Shown piece after piece: positions 1-12,800 of a DNA stretch of 64,000 nucleotides (positions are counted from its first letter, which is position 1; each line of letters begins with the position of its first letter). This DNA is from Castor canadensis (Eukaryota > Chordata > Mammalia > Rodentia > Castoridae). The DNA lies in assembly GCF_047511655.1 (NCBI RefSeq), contig NC_133395.1, forward strand, positions 68,543,910 through 68,607,909, given 5' to 3'. The position numbers were made by a program, and so were the translations under genes. Under the pieces are notes generated by a model. It ran no database searches. It saw nothing but the letters and a program-made list of their open reading frames with translations, and was not told the DNA's origin.

Positions 1-746
1 GGTTCTGGGGCCCATGGACCGACAACACTTTAAGTAGCGAGTCTCTAGTCTCAAATTTTCTCAGTCTAGTTCACTCTGAAGAATCACATTGTATATCAGC
101 GTAAACATACAGGTTTGAGGCTCTTATTCAGATGAACTTACTTTTGTTTCCATGGGAGTGACATGAAAAAATCTTATATATTCAACAAGTGTCCATGTGA
201 GTCTAAAACACTCTTGTTTTTTAATTTAATTTCATTTATTTTATTTTTGATACAGGGGATCGAATCCAGGCTTCAAGAACATAGTCTCTTTCTAACTCTG
301 TTACCACTAATAAATGATAACTCTATTAATTAAAACCCTGCCAAGCAGATGTGGTAACATATGTGCATAGGAGGAAGAGGCAGGAGGATCCAGAGTTTGA
401 GCTTGGGCTACGTAGTAAGACTTTGGGAAAAAAAGAAAAATCTGATCCTTATCTCTGACATCCCAGATTTCCTAAAGGAAAGACTGTAAAGAACAGATGT
501 GATACCAGCTTATGGAATAAAAAAGAGGCCAAAGAGATTCTAATTTTATTTTATTATTGAAGTTGTCTTAATTGAACATTTCAGGCGAGTGTAAAAGTAT
601 GTTAAACTACTTAAGCATAAGAAGTTGTAATATTAGTGACTCAAAAATTCTTGTGTTAGCAACTATGTTGTATTCTTGAGTTAGGTTCTGATCTGTGGTC
701 AGAATACTGATTACATTTTATCTGGTGTCTTGATTTGATCATGTAG
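1..746 (+). other. SUPT20H intron (5' part outside window)
   Basis: No coding signal. It holds a decayed antisense ID-like piece (about 245-310) and a decayed B1-like piece in sense (about 338-440). Confidence 0.6.
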
Positions 747-818
747 GTAGAGAAATATGCTAAAGTGGAAAAGTCTATCAAACCTGATGATTCACAACCA
801 ACAGTTTGGCCAGCCCAT
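747..818 (+). CDS. SUPT20H: SUPT20H exon (first in window)
   Basis: Acceptor at 745-746 (AG) and donor GTAAGT at 819. It is 72 nt in phase 0 and encodes 24 residues, [10 protein letters not shown] through QPTVWPAH. The upstream exon lies outside the window. Confidence 0.93.
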
Positions 819-3800
819 GTAAGTAATCTTTCCTATCTCCATTTCTAGTCTAGGTTCTTTTTAAGAACATTAACAAGTTCAGTAAATTGTGAGAAGGAGT
901 AATTATTTTGTCTTTTATAAAGTACGATTTCTGTTTTAAAGAACAATTTTAATGCAGAACTAAATTATAGGTTCAACCTATTATCTTAGTGCTCTGGAGG
1001 CTGAGGCAGGAGAATCATGAGTTCCAGGCTACAAAAGGAAACCCTGTGTCGAAATAAAAGCAAAAAAGAATTGCACATTTTACTTTTGGTTGTATATTGG
1101 TCATTCTCATACTAGCATATTCTGATGTCTCAATGGAAGTGTTCTAATTTTCTAAGTGCAACAGTAACTTCTTAAAGGAAGAAATTAGCATAATATATTA
1201 AATTAGATGAACCTTAGACAAAATAATGAGATGCTTTGTACATGTGGTATTTTGTATGTATGACAATGACAAATGCATATCAGCTTTCAAAAGTTTTATC
1301 TTCCTAAAATTGTCTAATATTTTCAATGTATATGTCCAGTATATGAAATTCTGCTATGTATTCTCTTAAGCTTAATGAAGTACTCCAGTGGACCTCTCAT
1401 TCCCAAAGTACCATGAAAAAGGAATCCTATACAGCCCTGCCAAGCATAGAGGGGCAGAGCAGCATAAGGGTTTGGGTTATAGGCTGGAGGATTCTAGGCA
1501 AATCACTTAGTCTCTCTGCTTAGTTCCCTATTGTGGAAATAATAGTGTGGACCACAGGAATGTGGTAAAGAGTACATGAGGTACTACTTGTAAAGTACTG
1601 AAAACAGTGATTAATAAATGTTCCTTATGATTTTCATTTTATATATATATGTATAATAATGCTTTTAATCACTTATTAGTGTCATTACATTATATGTGCA
1701 TACTTGATACTATATGCTAATGCTTCACTTCAGAAGAACCATCTTGAGCTTTATTTTTAGGCAGTCTTTTTTTAATGTCTAAATTATATTTTTCTATTTT
1801 TACTAGAATATATTCATTATACAGGGGTGATTCATTGTGACAATCCAAATAGTTTTATACTATACATTGGTTAGATCGTCCCCACAATCCCTTACTCCCG
1901 CTAACCCCTCCCTGCCCCACTTACAGCAATTATAAAGAGGTTTCATCCTTTTATTTTATATATTTATATGACACACATCAACCATATTCTCTTATCTTCA
2001 TCTCCTCCATTCACTGTCCCCTCTTCCACAAGTACCCCTCTGTACACTGTATCTATTCTATATTACTTCCAAAGTCAGTGCATTTCTGTAGTTTTAAGTA
2101 CAGTGTGTATGTGTATTCCTAGTGCCAGATACAAGTTTAGTATGTTGTTTTTTCCTGGTGTTTGCTAATTCTGATTGCTTAGTTGAGAATATATTATGTG
2201 GGATACTCTTGTCTTTTTTAGGATGTAAAAGATGATTATGTATTTGAATGTGAAGCTGGTAATCAGTATCAAAAAACAAAGCTGACCATCATGCAATCAC
2301 TTGGTGATCCACTTTACTATGGTAAAATACAGCCATATAAAGCAGATGAAGAAAATGACAGCCAGATGTCTCCATCCCAGTGAGTTCTGTTAAATATACA
2401 TAATGAACAAAATCAGGCATCCACAAGTCATTTAACAACTACCAATGAACTATAATAAAAATTTCCCTTTGGGGATTCACTTGTTTGTTAATTATGCCAA
2501 GTAGATTTGACAGTGGATATGAGTAGCCTTACATTGTAGTTATAATTTTGTCTAAGTTATTAAAATTGATTTCTTTTTTTAAAAAGTCCTAGGCTACAGT
2601 TATTTTTATGAAGGATATTCCAGGCATATTATTCTTCATATGTTTATGTGTTGACAGTTTATATAGTTGATCTTACAAAATGTATGTATTACACATATTT
2701 AGTAGATGGTTTCTACTATTTAGTTGTGGTTTTACTGTTTTACTTTTTAAAATCACCTTGATACTGTTTTTGAAAAGAAGAAAAATAAAGAGGGGCTCAG
2801 CAGAAAAAAAGTAGGAGTGAGGTCTGCATCAAATTGTTTGTAAACCTTTATACAAAATACTAATTACAATTAGAGTAGGAAAGGTGGATTTTAAAGAGTG
2901 ACCTCACCAGTACTACAAGAAGCAGTAACAGAGACTTCTTACCTAACAGTTTAAAGATCAGATATTTTGATTACCTATATAGTAAGCATTACCTATCTTT
3001 AATATTTCAGTTTTGTTAAGTATTATATTTGTTTAAATGTTTAAATTTAATATTTAATATTAAATATCTGTATTTCATATTAGTGATATTAAAAAATCTT
3101 CATTTGAAGGCATTGGTCATTTAAAACTTACTAAGTTTTCTAGAATAGTTCCAAATAACCAATTGACTACTATGTTTGACAGGAAGAGAATTGAATTTTT
3201 ACTATCACATTTGGGGAGTTGATGCAAAAACACACATAACTATCCTCCAATCATTCTTGCATATTCATAAATTACTTTAGTAACTGTGAAAGTGAAGTTT
3301 GAGCTACACTAACAGTGTTTATTTCTTTTACATTTTATATTTCAGCTCCTCCACAGATGATCATTCAAATTGGTAATTAAACTCACTGTTTTAAGCTGTT
3401 AAGAAATCATGTCAAACTTTTTTTTAAAAGACTTGGTAAAGATACTTTGCTTGAATTGGCAGTAAGCTATATTCCTTGTGTAATAGGTATTCTGCAATCC
3501 TGTTATGTATACAGAGTCAAAGATTAAAATGAATGGAAGGCCAAAAGGTCTTACACACAGTAATTCAGTGATTTAGTTATAGGGTAGACATTTTAAAAGT
3601 ATATAGTACTTGGTCATTTGTAGTCTATTATGTTTTAATACATCTTAAGGCAAAATCAGTTTTCCCCTAAGTTCAATCAGCCTAACTAATCACATGATTT
3701 TTTAAATTCATTTATTCATATGTGTATACATTGTTGGGTCATTTCTCTCCCTTGCCCCCCGCCCTCTCCTCCCCATAACCCACTTTGCTTCCAGGCAGAA

Positions 3801-6800
3801 CCTGTTCTGCCCTTTTCTCCAATTTTATTGAAGAGAAGACATAAGCAATAATAAGAAAGACATAGTGTCTTTGCTAGTTGAGATAAGGATAGCTATACAG
3901 AGAGATTCCTAGCATTGCTTCCATGCACAAGTGTATTACAACCCGAATTGATTTCATCTCTACCTAACCTCTTCACTACTTCATGGTCACCTTCCCATAT
4001 TGACCTGTGTCACTTTAAGGTTACTGTATTAGCTCCTCTGCAGTGGAGACATCAAACACTTCCAAGTTTTGGGTTTCCTGCCTATCCCCATTCCTCCCAT
4101 ATGTGCTCTCCTCTTAGTGTGTGACCCAAGTCCAACAACATTGCTGCATTTGCCCTAGATGTAAAGTCTGCATATGAGGGAGAACATACAATTTTTGGTC
4201 TTCTGAGCCTGGCTAACCTCGCTCAGAATGATGTTCTCCAGTTCTATCCATTTACTTGAGAATGGTAAGATTTCATTATTCTTCATGGCTGATTAAAACT
4301 CCATTGTGTATAAATACCACATTTTCTTAATCTATTTGTCAGTAGCAGGGCATCTTGGCTATTTCCATAACTTGGCTATTTTGAATAGCGCTGCAATAAA
4401 CATGGGTGTGCAAATGCCTTTGGAGTAACCTGTGTCATATTCCTTTGAGTATATCCCCAGGAGTGGAATTGCTGGATCATATGGCAGATCTATGTTTAGA
4501 TTTTTAAAAAGCCTCCATATTGTTTTCCAGAGTGGTTGTACTAGCTTGCATTCCCACCAGCGGTATATGTGGGTTCCTTTTTCCCCACATCCTTGCCAAT
4601 ACCTGTTGTTCGTGGTGTTTTTGATGATGGCTATTCTAACAGGGGTGAGGTAGAATCTTAGTGTGATTTTGATTTGCATTTCCTTTATGGCCAGAGATGG
4701 TGAACATGTTTTCATGTGTTTTTTGGCCATTTGAATTCCTTCTTTACATGATTGTTTTATAATGCATACAAAGCTATAATTGCTTCATAAGTTTAAAATT
4801 TTTTTTAACGTTTAATGGTACTTTGGTAGATTTAAAGTGAATTTATAATATTACTGTACTAAAATACAAGGTACTTCAAAAGTAATCCCAGGGTTCTTTG
4901 TTTTTTTTTCTCTCTCTCTCTTTCTCTCTCTAACGTTTTAGGTTCATTATTGGGTCAAAGACTGATGCTGAGAGGTAAAAAATACTTGCATCTTTATTTT
5001 TTGTTGTGATGAATATGAAAAGCTGTGCACCTTTATAGGATAGAGGATACTGTATTAGGAATCATAAACTTTGATTTTAGTTATGCAGTTAACTGCTTGA
5101 ACATTTAATATTTTAGGCCTCAGTTTCAAAATTAGATCATTGAACAATAAAATCTCTAAGGCCCTTTCCAATTTTAAAATCCTGTTGATTCCAGGTAAAG
5201 GTGTGATAACATTTAAAATGCAATTTTGTTTTAAATAAGAAAACTTAGACATCTATTTAAGGAAGATGATTCAAGGTCATACTTCAATCCAAATCTAAGG
5301 GAAGTCCAGGAGAAATGGAGTCCTGTGATTTCTGTATTAGAAATAAGACATTGCAAATATATTTTTAGATATATTTAGTAGAATTAGCAAAAGTTTTAAA
5401 ACCTTAGCTTATCATTAGATTAGAAGAATGCACTTTTGAGGCAAGCCTTGGCTATTATATAGCCTTAGCCTCCTGAGTGCTAAGATTATAGGCCTGTGTC
5501 CCTATGCCCAGCAAGAATGTACTTTCAACACTAGATAGATTGCCTAATTTTAATTTTTGTGTTATTTGGTGGAACATTCTTTCAATAACAGCATTACTCT
5601 TAGATATTATTTTTAAAATCTTCTATAGTAAATTTGTCTTTAAAATAAGGTTAGGGGCTAGGGGTTAGCACAAGTGGTAGAATCCCTGAGTTCAAATTCC
5701 ATTATCATATAAATAAGTAAGGTTAACCAATCCTTATGTGTTTTCTCCTAATAATTCTAGGGTAATTAATCAGTACCAAGAATTGGTCCAGAATGAAGCT
5801 AAATGTCCAGTCAAGATGTCACATAGCTCTAGTGGCTCAGCTAGTCTAAGTCAACTTTCTCCAGGGAAAGAAACAGAAGTATGTTTCATTATTGTTACTT
5901 TTTTGTACCTAATTGTTTCTCAAAGAAATCTGAGAGATGTTGATCATGTTTTGAGGGATGGGGGATTGTTTTCTTTAAACTTTTATTATTTATGTTTTTA
6001 TGATGGAAAATTCCAAAAGTACATCACGATAAGTATAATAAATACCTGTGTGCTAACCATCTGACTTCAACAGTTGTTATTTTCCTGGAACAGATAGGTA
6101 GAGCAGGATGGAAGCTTTGCCTTCATGGTCTTCTGCCCTTCTCCCTCAGACCTTTTCTCCCTACCCTAATTCTCAGAATTCTTTCTCTCATCCTTTATGT
6201 ATGTTACTATCTATTTAATGGGTCTTGTGAAATGTTCTTTTGTAATATTTATGAAGTTCAGTCTACTTAGAGTACTTTGCAGTCATAAATTGTTTTCATG
6301 TAGGAGTTATGGTGATATTAATTTTAACTTTCACCTTATGTTACTCTGTTAGCAGCCTGAGACTGTGTCAGTTCAGTCTTCAGTATTGGGGAAGGGGATA
6401 AAACATCGACCTCCACCCATCAAACTTCCCTCAAGCTCAGGAAATAGTTCCTCAGGTACTAAAATCCTTAATTTTCAATAATACAGAGTAAGAAATGCTA
6501 CAAGTCATAATCTCTTCTTTTCAAACTTTATTCATTTTATGTCTATAATTCACATAATCTTGAATTATGAGTTCAGGAAGTAACTTTTATACTCTTCTTC
6601 TAGGTAACTATTTTACACCACAGCAGGCCAGCAGCTTTCTTAAATCTCCGACTCCTCCTCCTCCTTCTAAACCAGCAAGTCTTTCTCGAAAGTCATCTGT
6701 TGATCTCAGCCAAGTTAGCATGCTTTCTCCAGCTGCCCTGTCACCTGCCAGCTCATCACAAAGTGAGTTATAACTTAAATTCTTCATTAAAGTTTTCATA

Positions 6801-9800
6801 AACTTTTGCTTAAGACAGCTTTTCTCAACCTGTGAATAGTAAAATATGAGTGTACTGTGTACCCAAAGTGTAGAAGCTGCAAGAAGCTTCAAGTAGAATT
6901 CTTGTTGATTGTATGTATTATGTGTTTATTGTAATTGTGTGTTTTTCTGTATCTTATGTATGCACTCTGTGTATACCTTTCTTTTAGACTTGCAACCTAC
7001 ATATCTCCTGATAAAATAATCTCATAGTTACATGTGGCAATAAGATTGCAAAATATTTATTTCAGTGTACTCCAGGATCATTTTACACTTTATGTAAACT
7101 ATGTGGCTAGTATGAAAAAAATGTCATAAGAGTTGTTGCTACAGGTTCTATCTTTGTATATGTAAGAAGCCAATTAGTTCCAAGGTGGTGGTGATACAAT
7201 AAACTGAAAACCATTTTTTAAAAACACTCCTACACTCTTTTATAACTTGTTGTCAGTTACTAAAATGTGTTGATCATGAAGTATTATTCTGAAGATAATA
7301 AAATGTAATTTTCATTACTGGTTACTTTTTTTAACATCAAGAAGTTCTATAAAGAATGATAGATTTAGTTTGGGAGAATTTCTTCAAATTATCTGAATAT
7401 TTTAAGTACCAATTTGGGAAAAAAAATTCCAGTTTTTTAGATTTTTTTATAGGTAACTAATGTGTGCTGAAAATTTTAGTACACTGCACAGTGATAGGAT
7501 GGTCTTCTCATTAGGTATAAACATACTCATCTTGATAGCTCAAAAGGTGTAATTTTTCTGCCTTCTTGTTTTGCACAAAGAAAAATATAAATTTTCTGAA
7601 AGTCTTATTCACACTTCTTATGTTGTGGGTATGGATTATGGTAATCTACTGCACACAGTTGTTACTTTAAGTAAGGGTTGAGTGACAGCTTCTGGACATT
7701 CACATTTCTTTCCTTTCTTTCTGCAGGACATGAAAGCTAAAAAAGAAAACACCTCAAGAGCTTTTGGTTTTACTTTTTTGGTTTTTATTTTTTGTTTTTG
7801 TTTTTTTAAAAAATTTGATAAACTGTGCATACTTCATTCACAACAGATTATTCTATACATTCTACATTTAAACAGAAGTACGCAGTTACTGTTAAAGATG
7901 CAGTATTATCTATCAAATAATTGCTTTATTACTGTTTGTAAATTTATCAGGATAAACTTGATGTGTTAGGAATTAAACATGTATATGTATGTGCCAAATA
8001 TTAACCATATTTAACTTATTTAAATATGTTCACAGTTTATTGCAGAGACACTAAATAACCAGTATTTTTAAAGAAGTCATATAACTAGTGAAATCGTAAA
8101 TAGTGAAATTACTTTGAACTCCTGTTGAACTTTTTAGGCTAAAGGCAGCATGTAGGAAACTAACTTTTAAGTGGGTCTTGTGGTAGAATATAAATGTATA
8201 TTTTTGCTGTTACTGTAATAGCATCTCTGATGGGAGTTTTAGCTGATATACTGCATCCTTAATTGTAATTGAGTGTAGCAGCACTCATGTATCATGTGTA
8301 AATTAACACTTGCAGTTAACTGCTTTAAAAAAAAAACTGGAACAAATTGTCAGTGCTAAGTAAGATTCCATTAACCTTATTTTAAAAAGGACTGGCCATT
8401 TATAACAAACTAGCAATTTTTATTTTTCTCAATGAGCAGGATCTGGAACTCCTAAGCCATCTACTCCTACACCAACCCCTTCATCGACCCCACACCCTCC
8501 TGATGCTCAGAGCTCAACTCCTAGTACCCCTTCAGCTACCCCTACTCCCCAAGATTCAGGCTTCACCCCTCAGCCCACTTTGTTAACTCAGTTTGCTCAG
8601 CAGCAAAGGTCTCTGAGCCAGGCAATGCCTGTAACGACCATTCCTCTTTCCACCATGGTAACATCTATAACTACAGGAACCACAGCCACCCAGGTCATGG
8701 CAAACTCTGCTGGACTTAACTTCATCAATGTAGTGAGCTCTGTTTGGTAAGTTTCCATTGATATCCTGATTTTATTTTTTTAAGGTAGTCATTTGTGAGA
8801 ACAAATTGTGAATTATTCAAACTGAGAGACAGTGATTTAGATATGCACAGATGAGTCTTCACGTGTATGTTTTAATTTTAGTAATGCATCTCTGGCCTAC
8901 ACTAAGATACTTTATGTTGACAGCAGCTGAGATTTTTCTGTGTATCCTCATTGTTACCATCTTTTAATCTCACGGTTAGTGCTTTCCTAAATTTTTTTTA
9001 AAAACATTCATATGTACTCATTACTTAATTTTAGCCAACCATACCACTTTCAGGCATTAAAATGAAACTGAGCCTAGAAATTGATTTTTAAGATGTAGAA
9101 ATAACTGAATTTGTTTTTTAATGTGAGGAATTTTGTTGCTGCTTTTTCCTTTTACAGTACAAGTTTAATGCTTTGTCTCATTCCTCTGCAGTGGGGCACA
9201 GGCTTTGATGAGTGGTTCAAACCCCATGCTGGGCTGTAACACTGGTGCCATAACTCCTACAGGAATAAACCTGAGTGGCCTTCTACCCTCAGGAGGTTTG
9301 CTACCGAATGCATTGCCCAGTGCAATGCAGGCAGCTTCTCAAGCAGGTCAGATATCAGAAATACTAACCTGTAAAAAGATTGACATGCATGCCAAAGTAA
9401 AAAATCTTATATAAGGGCATTTCTAAAGGCATTTAACGTCGTTATTTCATGAGATATTATACCCCAGATATTTCATTTCAGAAGCCTTCGAAGTTCTGAT
9501 ATTTGAATTAATGACCACATAGCAATCAACTTCTGTGAAGAAACTTACTAAATCTACAAGTCTATATACATTATATTTTCTGTTTTCCAAACATTATAAT
9601 AAAATTAGTTCTGGTGGCCTTATTGCTATCAATGTAGTCATATTCCAGGGAAAATAAATGTTTGAAAATACATGTTTTGCAAAAGAGGCAACATAGTGTG
9701 GCTGTTAAAAGCCTAGATTCTGAAGCCAGACCGTTTCCATTTGAATTGAAGTTGGGCAACTCACTATTGCGGAGTATTGGGAAAGTGTTGTGCCTCATTT

Positions 9801-12800
9801 TCCTCATAAATAAAATGGGTATAGTAATAGTGACTTACTTGCTTCATACTCATGAAGATTAAATGTATAAATGTAAGGCTAAGGGTGTGGTAGAGCACTT
9901 GGGCTCTCAGTTCAAACCCCAGTACTGAAAAAATAAAATATTTAAATATAGATGAAGGACTTAAACTGCCTGAGAAATGACAAGCATTCAAAAATATTTG
10001 CTGCCATCATTTGTCTTTTTTTGTTTTTTCTTTTAATTTTTTTTGGCTGCCATCATTTACAGTAGTAGTAGTTTTATTGTAGTAGTTATTACTACATATA
10101 CTAAAAAACAGTTAAACAAGTGTGCTGGGGTTTTTGATACCTTGGGACAATTCAGTTTCTTACAGTTGAGCAAAGATTTAACAGGCAAAACAACATAGAA
10201 AGAGTTATCAAAAGCTTTCATTCTATAAGTTGTGAGAGGGGAGCCCAAAGAATATAATTTAAACCTGCTAACCTGCTGCTGTGGTTTCCTAACTGTAGCT
10301 TATGTTTATGCCTATTTTAATGAGCATAAATGTGCTGTAGTGGCAGAAGCCCTCCAGGTGCTAACTGTGGGTCTTTAGCTTCAGTTTCATCCACTTTAAA
10401 ATGGGAATATAATATTTTAACTTAAGTTGCTTCAGAAACATGAAGTCTGAAAGTGCCTTTGGTAAACTAGAAAGCATTATACAGATATCATATACCTTTG
10501 TATACTGTGTAGAACTTAGAAATATAATTAGATTCCAGTACCTGAAATGTATCTGCACAGCAGTAGTAATAGTTTTTTAAAGAAATTCCTTTTCATGAGA
10601 CTTTTTCCTGAAAAGGATACCAGTTTTAACATAATCTAATTTAATTTTTTTCAATTTCTTATGAAAGGTTCAGTGTTCAAATTGATGTATTTTGTTATTG
10701 AGCAAAATAAACGCATACTTTCAGACCAAGGTCAGCAAACTTGCCCACAGTCTATCCTAAGCAAGTTTTTTACTTGGTCTAGGCCAGCCACAAATTCACG
10801 ATCCTCCTGCCTTAGCCTCCCAAGTTGGTTTTTAAATTGATTTAAAGAAGGAAAAAAAATAAGTCACAGAGGCTGTATGTGGCCCACAAAGCCCACGTTA
10901 TGGCTTTTTATTTATAAAGTTTACTTCACCCTTTAAGATGTGTTGTAAGTTGTATCACTAATTTTTAGGAACAAATTCAGAATTAACAAAGCATTATTTC
11001 TTGACTCTGATTTTCCATACATATAATATACACCTTTCCTCAACATTCTGATCATTGTCCTTTGTACTTAAATAAGAAAAGAAACAGAGCACACGAATTC
11101 TCAGAGATGAGATTATTGTAGTATTTATTATACATCACTGGAAAATAGGTGCCAGTACTTGGTAGTTTTGTTATATTCACATGCTTAGTGTCCACATGAT
11201 TCTAGAATACACTGTCCAACTAATAGTTAGAATAGCGAAAAAGAAGTCTGCTTCTAAAATACAGAATGTACTGTACATCTAGTAATCTATATTTTGAATT
11301 AGATACTAGTATTGATAAATATTTAAGAAAATTGGGGTTTTTTAAAGATGTCTTAGAAGTATGAAAATAAGTACATCTATTGAGAAAGTACGTAAAATGT
11401 ATTTATATATACTACAGTATAAATTATTTTCATGGGTAATATTTTCAATGCCATTATAACCATGAGTTTTTTTAAACAGGTATTCCGTTTGGTTTAAAAA
11501 ATACTTCAAATCTCAGGCCTTTAAATCTACTCCAGGTAAACCTGAAGAACTGCTTTTGATGACAATTGCTACATTTTGATTTTTATAAAAGAATATATAT
11601 CTTTACATGTCAATATTTGAAGATTTGAGATCTGTTCAGAATCTTCTAAAGGTGTGGTTTTGCAACTTTTGTGTGGTCCAATGAATAAGGAGAAAGAATT
11701 GGTATTTCATAAGAGCGTACTTTTCGTTTTCTCCAGCAGTCCTGCCTAATCAAGATATAGCTGCTCCAGTCAGGAGAGTTTATGCATACTTAGGCAGATA
11801 TGTGCTTACTATAGTGGTCGTAGATACACAAATTCCTCTTTTCATTTTTATGCATACATGTATGTATACTCTTTGCTTACAATAGATTTTTGTGCTTGAA
11901 TGGAGTTTTTTTAAATGACTATGTTCTTTCCCTGAAGGCAGTATCATTTTCTTTTTTTTTTTGTTTTTTTTGGTTTTTTTGTTTTGAGACAGGGTCTCAC
12001 TGTGTATCCCAGGCTTGTCCAGAACTCATGATCCTCTGCCTCAGCCTCAAGTGTTGGGGTTACAGGCGTGCACCACCATGCCTAGCAGACAGCATGACTT
12101 TAGTGCAGTGACAGGTACCTACTAGTCATTCAGTAAATGTTGGCTTGTAGTATGTATCTAATGATGAAGATTTTCTACATGTTATTGTGTCATCATGTTC
12201 ATAGTGAAAGACACAATATGGAGCCTGGGGATATAACTCAGCAGTAGAGTACCTACTTAACATGAATCAAGGCTTTGAGTTCAATCCCTAGCACCACAGA
12301 GAGAGAGAAAGAGAAGATGGAGAATTTACATATTGTGAATCTGAATATTTTGGGTCTTATACTATGTTCTTTAATTTAAAGGAGGCAGGTATTAACCTAG
12401 TAGTTTCAAAATTGGATGAAATTATCTGCAGAGAACTTGAAGGGAGATCTGAATATAGAAATCTGATGATAAGAAATGGCAGAGCTATGGATTATTGGGA
12501 AATGGCAGTAACTAACAGCTTACCTAACCTGGTATTGAGTCATAACAAATCAGAAAATTTGCTTAGAGCTAAAATTTACACTTATTTCTTACACATGACA
12601 CAAATGTGTTGTTTTGTAGACTGTATTTGCAGAATAGTATACTTGTGATACGGACAAGACTAGCTCACATTGGTTTACTTAGACTGCCTCCCTGCATGTT
12701 GCTATTGGAATTTTTCTCTGGGGGAGCTTCCCACACTTTTAAGAGGAGGAAAAATCCTATGTAACACTGATAAAAAGGAATAAGGACAAAGCCAGCTTGT

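Noticed and set aside
4359-4730. 123-codon minus-strand protein-like frame.
   Set aside because: It is the end of LINE-1 ORF2, not a host gene.
5738-6064. 108-codon frame considered as an extended alternative SUPT20H exon.
   Set aside because: It contains the exon 5761-5878 and then reads through the GTATGT donor into intron; possible intron retention but no evidence here.
12220-12316. tRNA-like box A/box B sequences here and in all ID-like elements.
   Set aside because: They have A-rich tails, no closing acceptor stem, and occur in dozens of diverged copies, so they are SINEs and not tRNA genes.
12364-12648. 94-codon plus-strand frame ([20 protein letters not shown] onward) in a SUPT20H intron, with reasonable amino-acid composition.
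   Set aside because: Not flanked by convincing splice sites in the gene's phase and not part of SUPT20H as known. I do not recognise it; a protein search would settle it.
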